NCBI RefSeq assembly: GCF_014303395.1
Contig: NZ_CP060298.1
Location: forward strand, 1,178,001-1,242,000
Reading direction: 5' to 3'
From: Nakamurella sp. PAMC28650
GTDB taxonomy: Bacteria; Actinomycetota; Actinomycetes; Mycobacteriales; Nakamurellaceae
Length of the DNA stretch: 64,000 nt
Shown here one piece after another: positions 34,281 through 43,576 of the stretch. A model generated the notes under the pieces. The model was not told the origin of the DNA, ran no database searches, and worked only from the letters and a program-made list of their open reading frames with translations. A program made the position numbers and the translations under genes. The stretch's first letter is position 1. Each line of letters begins with the position of its first letter.

Positions 34281-36719
34281 GTGACGAAACTGCCGATCTG
34301 GAAGCTGGTTTTCGGGCTGGGCCCGCTCGCCATCGCGGGCTACTTCTTCATTCCCGGTGTCGTGGGCAAGGACCTCGCGTATTCGGTCGTCGGAATCGCC
34401 TCCACCGTCGTGATGCTGGTCGGCCTGCGGCTGCACCGTCCCGCTGCCCTGCGCGGGTGGCACCTCGTCGTCGGCGCCAACGCCTGTTTCGTCATCGGTG
34501 ACCTGGTGCAGAACTACTACGACGTGGTGCTGGCCACCGATGCCCCCGTTCCGTCGTTGGCCGACGTCGTCTATCTGGCCGGCTATCCGCTCCTTTTCGT
34601 CGGCGTCCATCTGATCTCACGGAACAGCCGTGCCGCCGGTGGCCGTGACACGTGGACGGACGCTGCCGTGGTGTGCGTGGGCGCGTTGGGTCTGACCTGG
34701 CACTTCCTGATGGGGCCGACCCTGCGGGCAGCACCGTCCGACGTGAACCCGGTGATCAGCCGCGACCATGACATCCTCGCCAAGTTGGTCACCCTCGCCT
34801 ATCCGATGATGGATCTGGCCGTCCTGTGCGTGGTGGTCGGTGCCGTACTGCGGGGAACCGCGAGGCTGACGTCGGACCGCCTGCTGGTGGCCGCCGTTGG
34901 CGTCATGCTGATCTCCGACTTCGGGTACGACCTGCAGCTGCTGCACGGCGGCTACGGCCCGGCGAGTCCGGTGAATGCCGGCTTCCTGCTGAACTACGTG
35001 TTGATGGCCGCAGCGGCCACGCACCCCAGCATCGCCCTCGCCCGCACGGCCCCGGAGCAGCAGGACCCGCAGCGCTGGCGGTGGCTGCCGCTGGTCGCCG
35101 GAGCAGCCTTCGTCTCGCCCCTGATCGTGCTGATCGACAGCCTGATCGGGCTGCCGGTGGACCTGCCGATGCTCTCTGCCACCTCGGTCGTGGTGCTCGT
35201 GCTCATCGGTCTGCGGGTCACCTGGCTCTTCGGCAGGATCCACCGGCAGAACGAGATGCTCAGCGATCGGGGGCAGTCGCTGCGCTCGGCCCTGGCCGCG
35301 CAGCGGGTGCTCGAGGACGACCTCCGTCACCTCGCGCTGCACGACGTCCTCACCGGGCTGGCCAACCGCGGTCTGCTGCACGACCGGGTGGAGCAGGCCA
35401 TCACCGGGTCGACGCCCAGACGTCCGGTGGCCCTGTGCGTCTGCGATCTCGACAACTTCAAAGGGGTCAACGACAGCCTCGGGCACGACGCGGGTGACGA
35501 GCTGCTGGTCGTGGTGGCCAAGCGGCTGACGTCGATGGTGGGCGGGTTGGCGACGGTGGCCCGGCTGGGGGGCGACGAGTTCGCGGTGTTGATGGAGGAC
35601 GCCGACCAGCCCGAGTCCGTCACCGCCCTGGCCGAGCGGATCCTGTCGGTGCTGCGTCAACCCATCAGGCTGGGCGAGGAGGAGATCACGCTGTCGGTCA
35701 GCGTCGGGGTCGCCGTGGCCGGGACGGGGAGCACCGCCGCCCAGTTGCTGAGCGAGGCGGACGCTGCCATGTACGAGGCCAAGGCCATCGGCAAGGACCG
35801 GGTCGCCGTCTTCGAGACCGCCATGCGCTCGCGGCTGGTGGAGAAGATGGCACTCATCAACTACTTCCCCGGATCCCTCCGGCGGGAGCAGTTCTACCTG
35901 GACTACCAGCCCCAGGTGGACCTGGCCACCGGCGGTCTGGAAGGCTTCGAATGTCTGGTCCGGTGGCGGCACCCGACGCTGGGTCTGGTCAGCCCCCTGA
36001 AGTTCATCCCGCTCGCCGAGGAGACCAGGTTCATCATCCCGCTGGGCCGGTGGATCCTGCAGACCGCCTGCGAGCGGGCCGTCTCGTGGCCGGTCCGGAC
36101 GCCGGATCCACTCACGATCTCGGTGAACATCTCGGGCTGGCAGTTGCAGGATCCCGGATTCGTGGACACCGTCAAGGAAATTCTGGACTCGACGGGTCTG
36201 GCCGCCCGGCGGCTGGTCGTCGAGGTCACCGAGACCGTGCTCCTGACGAATCCCACCGGTACCGCCCAGGTGCTCAGCGACCTGAAGTCGCTGGGGATCC
36301 GGGTGGCGATCGATGATTTCGGGACCGGCTACTCCTCGCTGAGCCATCTGCGGCAGCTTCCGGTCGACATCATCAAGATCGACAAGTCCTTCATCGATCC
36401 GCTCACCGATCCCGAGCGCGAGGGCGAGGCGTTCGTCACCACCATCATCCGGCTCGCCGCCGATCTCGACCTGCTCACCACGGCCGAGGGTATCGAGCAC
36501 CGATCACAGCGGGATGCATTGCTACGTCTGGGGTGTCAGAGCGGGCAGGGCTACTTGATGTCCGCCCCGCTCGGGGCCGCCGCGACCGATCGCTACATCG
36601 CCGCCCACGCCTCGCCGGCCCCGACCGCGTCGCCTCCCGCGTTGCCGGTCGGCGCGCCGGGAGGTGCCCCTGACGTCGAGCGTGTCGAGGTCGCCTCGCT
36701 CGGACGCCCCACCCCGTAG
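34281..36719 (+). CDS. Membrane GGDEF-EAL cyclic-di-GMP turnover protein
   Basis: The product is 812 aa from the GTG at 34281, chosen because GGAGG lies 5 bases upstream. The N-terminal 310 residues hold about eight to ten membrane segments. The GGDEF domain (about 345-505) has LHDVLTGLANRG, FKGVNDSLGHDAGDE and RLGGDEFAV. The EAL domain (about 530-770) has GFECLVRWRHP, where the signature reads ECL instead of EAL, plus ISVNISGWQL, VEVTETVLL, AIDDFGTGYSSL and DIIKIDKSFI. It may make and break cyclic di-GMP. The catalytic Glu is kept, so phosphodiesterase activity is plausible. It is divergent from the cyclase gene. Confidence 0.93.
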   Translation: MTKLPIWKLVFGLGPLAIAGYFFIPGVVGKDLAYSVVGIASTVVMLVGLRLHRPAALRGWHLVVGANACFVIGDLVQNYYDVVLATDAPVPSLADVVYLAGYPLLFVGVHLISRNSRAAGGRDTWTDAAVVCVGALGLTWHFLMGPTLRAAPSDVNPVISRDHDILAKLVTLAYPMMDLAVLCVVVGAVLRGTARLTSDRLLVAAVGVMLISDFGYDLQLLHGGYGPASPVNAGFLLNYVLMAAAATHPSIALARTAPEQQDPQRWRWLPLVAGAAFVSPLIVLIDSLIGLPVDLPMLSATSVVVLVLIGLRVTWLFGRIHRQNEMLSDRGQSLRSALAAQRVLEDDLRHLALHDVLTGLANRGLLHDRVEQAITGSTPRRPVALCVCDLDNFKGVNDSLGHDAGDELLVVVAKRLTSMVGGLATVARLGGDEFAVLMEDADQPESVTALAERILSVLRQPIRLGEEEITLSVSVGVAVAGTGSTAAQLLSEADAAMYEAKAIGKDRVAVFETAMRSRLVEKMALINYFPGSLRREQFYLDYQPQVDLATGGLEGFECLVRWRHPTLGLVSPLKFIPLAEETRFIIPLGRWILQTACERAVSWPVRTPDPLTISVNISGWQLQDPGFVDTVKEILDSTGLAARRLVVEVTETVLLTNPTGTAQVLSDLKSLGIRVAIDDFGTGYSSLSHLRQLPVDIIKIDKSFIDPLTDPEREGEAFVTTIIRLAADLDLLTTAEGIEHRSQRDALLRLGCQSGQGYLMSAPLGAAATDRYIAAHASPAPTASPPALPVGAPGGAPDVERVEVASLGRPTP

Positions 36720-36760
36720 GTTCGCGATCCGGTTGATTCGGGGCCGGGCCGGGGTCCCCG

Positions 36761-38695
36761 TCAGGGGACGCCCGAACCCTCCCGCTCCGCCACCGACGGG
36801 CGGGTCAGGAACGTCGACACATCAGGATCCCTGGTCATGGCCCGATAGTCGACGATGCGCCAGGGCAGTGTCGACACCACGCGACCGGCACTGTTGCGGT
36901 ACCAGTTCGACATCCCGGGATGCGTCCAGAGCATGGAGGCATGCGCGCGGTCGACCCGCTCGTTGTACTCGGCGGCAAGCGGGGCCGGACACTCGAGGGA
37001 GCCGATGTCCTGTGCGAGCATCTGGCGTACCAGGGACACGACGTAGTCGACCTGGAACTCGGTGATGGTGATGATGCTGCCGCCGTGGCCAAGAGCCGTG
37101 TTGGGACCCAGCAGCAGGAACAGGTTGGGAAAATCCGGGACGGTGATGCCGAGGTGGGCGGTCGCGTCCTCCGGGCCCCACTGTTCCTCGAGGGTCCGGC
37201 CCGACCGGCCTCGGATGTGCATCGGGTAGAGGAAGCGCCGGGCCTGGAAACCCGTGCACAGCACGATGATGTCGGCCTCGGTGAATTCGCCGGACGCGGC
37301 CCGGACCCCGGTGGGTTCCACCGCTGCGACGGCGGAGCCGACCAGTGCGACCTGCGGCCGCCGGAGCGCGGCGAACCACCCGTTGTCCAGGAGCATGCGT
37401 TTGCCGAAGGGCGGGTAGTCCGGGAGCGCCTGCGCCTGGAGGTCCGGGCGTCCTGCGAGCTGCTCGATCAGGTACCGCGTGAAGAATCGGCGGTGTCCGT
37501 CGTTGACGGCGTTGACCGAGCGGGTCGGCTCCGGCCAGTCCGGATCGATCTGCAGCGAGGGATGGACCTTGTCGTTGAAGGTCCAGGCGAGCCGCACCCG
37601 ATACCACTCGCGGTAGTACGGCACCAGGGCCATCAGGAGGTGGACGTCGTCACCGACCGGACGGAAGTAGTCGTCATTCGGGGCGATCCACTGCGGTGAC
37701 CGCTGGAACACGGTGAGTTGCCCGACCCTGTCGACGATCGCCGGCACGATCTGCATCGCGCTCGCGCCGGTGCCGACGACGACCACCCGCTGGCCGGTGA
37801 CGTCGAGGTCGGCCGGCCACCGGGCCGAGTGGAAGACTCTGCCCCGGAAGTCTTCCAGCCCCGGAAGGTCCGGAATCCTCGGCCGATTGAGCTGGCCGAC
37901 CGCACTGACGATCGCATTCGCCCGGAAGCGTTCACCCGCTGTGGTTTCGATCGTCCAGCGTTGGGTTTCGTCGTCCCAGTCGGCGGTCTCGACCTCGGTG
38001 GAGAAGCGGATCAGGTCACGCAGCCGGAAGCGGTCGGCCACCTCCTGCAGGTAGGACTGGACCTCGTCACGCTTTCCGAAGTGGGTCGACCAGTCGTGGT
38101 GGAAGAACGAGAGCGAATAGAGGTAGCTCGGCGTGTCCACACCTGCTCCCGGGTAGGCGTTCTCGAGCCAGGTCCCGCCGACGTCGGCGTTCTTCTCCAG
38201 GACGGTCACCCTCGCCCCGGTGTCGCGTAGCCGGATGGCGGCCGTCATGCCCGAGACGCCCGCGCCGATGACGACGACGTCGAACCGATCGGCGTCTGTC
38301 ACCGGGCTTGTATCGAGATGTTCTTCCTGGCCCAGGATGTCGGCGATCATCGGTTCGAACTCCGGCGGCACTGGCTCTCCCACCGCCACCGATGCCAGCT
38401 GGATCAGCCTGTCGCCCCGCGGCGCCGGCACGGCGGCGGCCCGTCCCGCAGCCGACCGCAGGACGGCATCGAGGGTGGCCGCCCGGATCTGCGCCTGGAG
38501 GCCCTCGTCGAGTCCGCCAGACGTGTTGTCGTCCATCCCGCGACCTGCGGTCGGTGCGTAGGGAGCCTCGAGCCATCGCTCGTCGCCGGTCAACTGGAAC
38601 AGCACCGGTACCAACGTCGGGATGTTCGCGCTGGACAGGGCGGCGGCCAGCCGTTCCGCGTCCATCGACGGCGAGGCTGGTCCGGGAGCGGTCAT
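36761..38695 (-). CDS. Baeyer-Villiger-type flavin monooxygenase (HAPMO-like)
   Basis: The product is 644 aa. A 135-residue N-terminal extension precedes the FAD-binding VVVIGAGVSGMTAAIRL. The Baeyer-Villiger fingerprint is FRGRVFHSARWP. NADPH binding is shown by VVVVGTGASAMQIVPAI. Length and N-terminal extension resemble 4-hydroxyacetophenone monooxygenase. It would insert oxygen next to a ketone carbonyl to give an ester. The divergent operon with acyl-CoA ligase, TetR regulator and serine esterase fits a ketone-degradation route. The real ketone is unknown. Confidence 0.9.
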   Translation of the reverse strand: MTAPGPASPSMDAERLAAALSSANIPTLVPVLFQLTGDERWLEAPYAPTAGRGMDDNTSGGLDEGLQAQIRAATLDAVLRSAAGRAAAVPAPRGDRLIQLASVAVGEPVPPEFEPMIADILGQEEHLDTSPVTDADRFDVVVIGAGVSGMTAAIRLRDTGARVTVLEKNADVGGTWLENAYPGAGVDTPSYLYSLSFFHHDWSTHFGKRDEVQSYLQEVADRFRLRDLIRFSTEVETADWDDETQRWTIETTAGERFRANAIVSAVGQLNRPRIPDLPGLEDFRGRVFHSARWPADLDVTGQRVVVVGTGASAMQIVPAIVDRVGQLTVFQRSPQWIAPNDDYFRPVGDDVHLLMALVPYYREWYRVRLAWTFNDKVHPSLQIDPDWPEPTRSVNAVNDGHRRFFTRYLIEQLAGRPDLQAQALPDYPPFGKRMLLDNGWFAALRRPQVALVGSAVAAVEPTGVRAASGEFTEADIIVLCTGFQARRFLYPMHIRGRSGRTLEEQWGPEDATAHLGITVPDFPNLFLLLGPNTALGHGGSIITITEFQVDYVVSLVRQMLAQDIGSLECPAPLAAEYNERVDRAHASMLWTHPGMSNWYRNSAGRVVSTLPWRIVDYRAMTRDPDVSTFLTRPSVAEREGSGVP

Positions 38696-38828
38696 CGATC
38701 CTCCAGTGTGACGGGCACCGGCTGCGTAACAGCGGTTAGGTCACCATAGGCGTCGTCCCCACCAGGCGCCAGCAAAGACTTCGGTGCGCAAAAGCCTCGA
38801 GGCCCCGGAAGTCGAGGCCGCCCAGGTC

Positions 38829-38857
38829 TTGACGAGTGGCGTACGCCACAGCAAAAT
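38829..38857 (+). promoter_or_regulatory. Promoter with palindromic operator before the nitroreductase operon
   Basis: TTGACG (38829-38834) and CAAAAT (38852-38857) are 17 bases apart. The spacer holds the perfect 14-bp palindrome GTGGCGTACGCCAC (38836-38849), well placed for a repressor such as the TetR protein encoded at 41235. A further inverted pair, GTTAGGT near 38734 and ACCTAAC near 38871, brackets the region. Confidence 0.6.
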
Positions 38858-38899
38858 AGGCCGCACATCACCTAACGACGGATAGGACGGATTGCAGCA

Positions 38900-39589
38900 A
38901 TGGAGCTGACCGACGCCATGCGCACCACCGGGACGTGCCGCTACTTCTCCGATCAGGAGGTCCCGGACGACGTGCTGTACCGGGCGTTCGACTCCGCACG
39001 GTTCGGCCCACAGGGCGGGAACCGGCAACCGGTCCGCTGGATCGTGGTGCGGGACCCCGGACTCAAGAAGGCCATGGCCGATCTCTACCTGCCGCCGTGG
39101 AAGGCCTACTTCGAGGGCATCAGCGGAGGTGACGTCCGGGTCGGGGCGCTCCCGAAGACCGTGACCGCGGCCGACGACTTCGCCGAGCACCTGGCCGAGG
39201 TCCCGGCCATCATCGTGCTGTGCGCCGAGGTGTCCGGGCTGCACCCGACGGACACCGGCCTGGACCGTCTCAGCGTGGTCGGCGGGGCGTCGATCTACCC
39301 GACCATGCAGAATCTGTGTCTCGCGCTCCGCGAACAGGGGGTGGCGACGGCCGTCACCACCCTGCTGTGCATCGAGGAGGTCAAGATCGCCGAGATGCTC
39401 GACATCCCGAAAGGTTTCATCACGGCCGCACACATCGCGGTGGGTTACCCAACGAACTCGTTCCCGACGAAGCTGACCCGCAGCCCGGTGCAGGACATCG
39501 TGTCGCTCGATCGCTTCGGGGCGATCATGTTCGACGACGAAGCAGTGGCCAAGGCGACGGCGCCCTCGGACCTGGTCGCGGCAGGATGA
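38900..39589 (+). CDS. Nitroreductase-family flavoprotein
   Basis: The product is 229 aa. The FMN-binding start of the family is recognisable in TGTCRYFSDQEVPDDVLYRA, followed by GNRQPVRWIVVRD; later VGGASIYPTMQNLCLALRE and IAVGYPTN are typical. These enzymes use NAD(P)H and FMN to reduce nitro groups, quinones or enones. Its stop overlaps the ATG of the CoA ligase (ATGA), so it is the first gene of that operon. Its step in the proposed pathway is not known. Confidence 0.88.
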   Translation: MELTDAMRTTGTCRYFSDQEVPDDVLYRAFDSARFGPQGGNRQPVRWIVVRDPGLKKAMADLYLPPWKAYFEGISGGDVRVGALPKTVTAADDFAEHLAEVPAIIVLCAEVSGLHPTDTGLDRLSVVGGASIYPTMQNLCLALREQGVATAVTTLLCIEEVKIAEMLDIPKGFITAAHIAVGYPTNSFPTKLTRSPVQDIVSLDRFGAIMFDDEAVAKATAPSDLVAAG

Positions 39590-41238
39590 CCCGGCCGACC
39601 GGGCTCTCCCCGCAGCACCGGGCGGCGCTCGGCCGGGCGACACTGGGAGATCAGCTGCGCAGGCACGGAGCCAACCAGCCGGACAAGGTCGCCTTCGTGG
39701 TTGCGAACGCCGACGGCTCGCGGCGGTCGATCAGCTACTCGGACCTGGACCGGATGGCCAATCGTGCCGCCCGGATGCTGCTGGGTCTGGGGGTCTCCCG
39801 CGGCGATCGGGTGGCTGTGCTGTCGCGCAATCGCATCGAGACGGTCGCGACCTACTACGGCGCACTCAAGATCGGCGCGGTGTTCACCGGCGTCAACCCC
39901 CTGTTCGGGCCGGCGGAGATCCGCCAGCAACTGCTGCACGCCGAACCGGGCGTTCTGTGCACGTCCGGTGAATTCGTCAGCACCGTGACGAAGGCCGCCG
40001 CCGGGCTGCAGTTGCACCGGGTGAGCTTCGACGGACCGGCATCGGACGAAACCTCCGAAGGCGACGAAACCTCCGGTGGCACAGGCTGGTCGGGATTCGC
40101 CGAGCTCACCGCCGCCGTGCCGGACACGGATCCGGAGTCGGCCGTCGACGAGCTCGACGTCGCCATGCTGGTCTACACCAGCGGCACCGAGGCGACGCCG
40201 AAGGGCGTGTTGATCCAGCATCGCAACTACCTGATCTCCACCGCGCCCGCGTGGAGCTGGGGACTTCGAACGGGGCCGGACGACGTCTGGCTGTTCGTCA
40301 TGCCCTTCCACACGATCGCCGGCCTCGGATCGATGACCACCCTGACGATGATGGGCGCCACCCTCGTCCTGCCGGCCACCACCGACCCGGCGGGCTCGCT
40401 CGCGATCATCCGGGACGAGAAGGTCACCGTCATCGCCCAGACGCCGACCTTCTATCTCGCCCTGGCCGGTCACCCCGGCTTCGGGGCCGCCACCGTGGGG
40501 TCGGTGGTCAGGTGCATGACCTACGGGGGCCAGGTGTCACCACACGCGGTCGGCGCCTGGGCGGCGGCGGCTCCCGACGTCGTCTGGGGTACCTACTGGG
40601 GACAGTCGGAGCTGTCCCAGCTCGGGTCGGTCGGATGGTTCCGCACGCTGGCCGACATCCCTGACCAGGACGCCACCTGGATCGGAAAGCCGGTGACCCA
40701 CCTGGAGATCCAGGTCGTCGGGGACGACGGGCAACCGGCCGAGATCGGGGAGCTGTTGTGCCGCTCCCCTTCGGCGATGCTCGGCTACTACAAGGACCCC
40801 GAGCGCACCGAACGGGTCTTCGCCGGTGGCTGGGTGCACACCGGCGACATGGTCCGGCGTGACCGGGAGGGCAACCTGTTCTTCTACGACCGGGTCAAGG
40901 ACATGGTGAAGACCGGCGGCCTGAATGTGTCGTCGCAGGAGGTCGAGCGCGTACTGCACCAGCATCCCGACGTGCTGCGGGCCGCAGTCGTCGGCCTGCC
41001 GGACGAGTACTGGTCCGAGGCCGTGACGGCGTTCGTCATCGCGCAGCCCGGGACCGACGTGCAGGCAATGGATCTCATCGCCTTCTGCCGGGAACACCTG
41101 GCCGCCTACAAGGCGCCGAAGGCGGTCCACCTCGTCGACGAGTTCCCGGTCGATGCCCAGGGCAAGATCCTCAAGCGGGAACTGAGGCTGGTGGCGATCC
41201 CCGGTCGGGAGCCGGCCCTGGCCCGGAAATCCCCGTGA
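39586..41238 (+). CDS. AMP-dependent acyl-CoA synthetase/ligase
   Basis: The product is 550 aa. ATP-binding is shown by MLVYTSGTEATPKGVLIQHR, and further family motifs are GQSELSQLG, TGDMVRRDREGNLFF, YDRVKDMVKTGGLNVSSQEV and the C-terminal lysine region QGKILKRELR. It activates a carboxylic acid to its CoA thioester through an acyl-adenylate. Position between a nitroreductase and a TetR gene with 4-base overlaps on both sides shows one operon. The acid could be the product of Baeyer-Villiger oxidation and ester hydrolysis; that is inference. Confidence 0.92.
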   Translation: MTRPTGLSPQHRAALGRATLGDQLRRHGANQPDKVAFVVANADGSRRSISYSDLDRMANRAARMLLGLGVSRGDRVAVLSRNRIETVATYYGALKIGAVFTGVNPLFGPAEIRQQLLHAEPGVLCTSGEFVSTVTKAAAGLQLHRVSFDGPASDETSEGDETSGGTGWSGFAELTAAVPDTDPESAVDELDVAMLVYTSGTEATPKGVLIQHRNYLISTAPAWSWGLRTGPDDVWLFVMPFHTIAGLGSMTTLTMMGATLVLPATTDPAGSLAIIRDEKVTVIAQTPTFYLALAGHPGFGAATVGSVVRCMTYGGQVSPHAVGAWAAAAPDVVWGTYWGQSELSQLGSVGWFRTLADIPDQDATWIGKPVTHLEIQVVGDDGQPAEIGELLCRSPSAMLGYYKDPERTERVFAGGWVHTGDMVRRDREGNLFFYDRVKDMVKTGGLNVSSQEVERVLHQHPDVLRAAVVGLPDEYWSEAVTAFVIAQPGTDVQAMDLIAFCREHLAAYKAPKAVHLVDEFPVDAQGKILKRELRLVAIPGREPALARKSP

Positions 41239-41900
41239 CCCGGCCCGATGTCGGTCCGGAGGGTCCGCATGTGGCGGCCGACCTCGGCGGAGCCCGGGGC
41301 TCCTCCCCGGCGGCCCGGGCCGGCCGCGTCACCGCAGACCAGATCGTGGCGACGGCTGCGCGTCTGTTCGCATCCGACGGGTACCACGAGGTGGGCATGC
41401 GGGAGATCGCCGACGCCCTGGGCATCCGCGGTGCCAGCCTCTACCACCACTACTCGTCCAAGGAGGAGATCCTCTACGCCATCTGCCTCACGGTCAGCCG
41501 CGAGCCCGTCGAGCAGCAACTCACCCTGCTCGACGAGAACGGCACGCCGACAACACGTCTGGCCGCCCTGGTCCGGGCCCACCTGATGCATCTGGTGCAG
41601 CGGCAGGTGGAGCACCTGGTGGGCCGCCACGAGATGAACGCCCTGAGCCCGGAGCACCGCGCCGTGATCGACGATCATCGGCGCTACTACCACCGCCGGG
41701 TGGCCGACACCATCGCCGCCGGAGTCCGGGCCGGTGAGTTCGAGGTGTCCGACGTCCGGCTCGCCACCTTCGCGCTCCTGGACATGCTGAACGGCACCAG
41801 CGCCTGGTACCACCACACCGGCGCCAAGGCTGCCGACGAGATTGCAGATGCCTACGTGGATCTCGCCATCGGCAGCCTGTTGCGGGGACGGACGCCCTGA
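41235..41900 (+). CDS. TetR-family transcriptional regulator
   Basis: The product is 221 aa. The helix-turn-helix (about 33-80) has ADQIVATAARLFASDGYHEV and GMREIADALGIRGASLYHHY. The ligand domain is unremarkable. The GTG overlaps the ligase stop. It probably represses its own operon and perhaps the divergent monooxygenase through the palindrome at 38836-38849, with a pathway intermediate (possibly an acyl-CoA) as inducer; both are inferences from layout. Confidence 0.92.
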   Translation: MTRPDVGPEGPHVAADLGGARGSSPAARAGRVTADQIVATAARLFASDGYHEVGMREIADALGIRGASLYHHYSSKEEILYAICLTVSREPVEQQLTLLDENGTPTTRLAALVRAHLMHLVQRQVEHLVGRHEMNALSPEHRAVIDDHRRYYHRRVADTIAAGVRAGEFEVSDVRLATFALLDMLNGTSAWYHHTGAKAADEIADAYVDLAIGSLLRGRTP

Positions 41901-41956
41901 CTTCCCCAGCCGGTGACAGCACCGTCGAGGGTCGGTGCGATCCGCCGTTCCTTCCA

Positions 41957-43096
41957 GTGCTGGAGGAGTTCCGCCGCAACTTCACCGAGCGCGACGAGGT
42001 CGGCGCGTCGCTCGGCGTACAGGTGCACGGCGTCCCGGTGGTCGATCTGTGGGGCGGGCTGGCCGATCAGGCCACCGGCCGGGTCTGGGAACGCGACACC
42101 GTCTGCGTGGTGTTCTCCAGCACCAAGGGTGCGCTGGCGCTGCTCGCCCATCTGATGGCTTCGACGGGCGAGCTGGATCTCTCCTGGCCGGTGTCCAGGA
42201 TCTGGCCCGGATACGCGCAGTCCGGCAAGGCCGGAACGACCATCTCGATGTTGCTCGATCATTCGGCCGGCGTGCCGGTGCTCCGGGAGCCGGTCAAGGA
42301 CGGTGCGCTCGAGGACTGGGAGTACATGATTGCCCGGATCGAGGCCGAGACACCCTGGTGGAAGCCGGGTTCGGCTCACGGCTACCACCCGCTGACCTTC
42401 GGGTACACGGTCGGCGAGGTGCTGCGGCGGGTCGGCGGCATGGACCTCGGCGATGTGCTCCGCACCCGGCTGGCCGAACCGCTGGGGCTGGACTTCTGGC
42501 TCGGACTACCGGCGGAGATCGAGCCACGGGTCGCGCCGATCCTGCTGCCGACGTCGCGTCCTGGCCCCAGCCCGTTCGACACCGCGGTGCGACGGGATCG
42601 CGGCTCGATCCCGAACCTGTTCGCGTTCAATTCGGGAACGTGGCCACGGGCCGGGTTCAACACCAGGGCCGGCCACCTGGCCCAGATCGGTGCGGCGGGC
42701 GGTATCACCAACGGCCGCGGCCTGTCCGGGCTCTACGCGACGGTCGCTGCGCCCCAGGGTGGACCGGTCTCGTGGGACCGGGCCGGCATCGCCCGGATGG
42801 CCCGACCGTTCCGTACGGGTCAGGACCGCACTCTTCTGATACCCACCCGGTTCTCGCAGGGGTTCATGCTTCCGGTCGACAACCGGACGCACCACGGTCC
42901 GGGCTCCAGCGTGCTGATGGGGTCAGAGGCGTTCGGCCACATCGGGTCCGGTGGTTCCTTCGGATTCGCCGATCCGGCCCACGGGCTCAGCGTCGGCTAT
43001 GCGATGAACCAGCAGGGTCCCGGACTCCTGGGCAACGAGCGGGGCGAGGCACTGGTCGAGCAGATCTACCGGAGCCTGGGCGCACCCCTGCGCTGA
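41957..43096 (+). CDS. Beta-lactamase-fold serine hydrolase (class C/EstB-like esterase)
   Basis: The product is 379 aa. The active-site SxxK is VVFSSTKGAL (Ser54, Lys57), and a likely catalytic Tyr lies in SAHGYHPLTFGYTVGEVL. The C-terminal part has FGHIGSGGSFGFADP. Family members are esterases or peptidases. There is no signal peptide, so it is cytoplasmic. It lies 57 bases behind tetR. Hydrolysis of the ester made by the Baeyer-Villiger enzyme is the natural proposal. The GTG start is the first available in frame and has no clear ribosome site. Confidence 0.88.
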   Translation: MLEEFRRNFTERDEVGASLGVQVHGVPVVDLWGGLADQATGRVWERDTVCVVFSSTKGALALLAHLMASTGELDLSWPVSRIWPGYAQSGKAGTTISMLLDHSAGVPVLREPVKDGALEDWEYMIARIEAETPWWKPGSAHGYHPLTFGYTVGEVLRRVGGMDLGDVLRTRLAEPLGLDFWLGLPAEIEPRVAPILLPTSRPGPSPFDTAVRRDRGSIPNLFAFNSGTWPRAGFNTRAGHLAQIGAAGGITNGRGLSGLYATVAAPQGGPVSWDRAGIARMARPFRTGQDRTLLIPTRFSQGFMLPVDNRTHHGPGSSVLMGSEAFGHIGSGGSFGFADPAHGLSVGYAMNQQGPGLLGNERGEALVEQIYRSLGAPLR

Positions 43097-43316
43097 GACC
43101 GCGGTCGGCAGGTTCGGAAAACGGAGTCGGGACCGGTATCACCGACGCCCTGCCGCTCTCCTGTCGATCAGATGCCGCGTAAGAGCCGAAATGATCTCCA
43201 CTGCAGGGATTCCGGGATGTCATGACGCGTGAGCGGCATCGATCGGGTTGTCCGTGTTCAGGATTCGGCGACGGGCCGACTCCGTCCGGGCGGGCCCGAC
43301 GACTGAAAGGAGCACC

Positions 43317-43571
43317 ATGGCGAGCGAGAACGTCGGTTCGGGCGGAACCCCGCCGAGCGGGTTCGGTCCGGGCGAGGATCAGCGATGGCACGGAAGGGTC
43401 GACCATCGCAGCGGACGGCAGGAGGCGCCGCCGCCAGGGTCGGTGGAAATGACGGAATCGGCGAGCAGGGACGGAGAGCATCGAGCGGCGCCTTCGCCGG
43501 CCGGGTCCATCTCGTCGGAAACGGTCCAGGATCGGCACCGCCGTCTCGCCTCCCGAGAGTCAGGGGAGTGA
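43317..43571 (+). CDS. Small disordered hypothetical protein
   Basis: The product is 84 aa, very hydrophilic and rich in Gly, Ser, Pro, Arg and Glu (begins MASENVGSGGTPPSGFGPG). A good AAAGGAG site lies 6 bases upstream. Its stop is only 5 bases before the next gene, so the two are probably co-translated. No family is recognised; it looks intrinsically disordered. Confidence 0.55.
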   Translation: MASENVGSGGTPPSGFGPGEDQRWHGRVDHRSGRQEAPPPGSVEMTESASRDGEHRAAPSPAGSISSETVQDRHRRLASRESGE

Positions 43572-43576
43572 TTCCG

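Noticed and set aside
41935-43182. 415-codon frame overlapping the serine hydrolase gene
   Set aside because: It is Arg/Gly-rich without motifs; the overlapping frame has the SxxK motif and family pattern.
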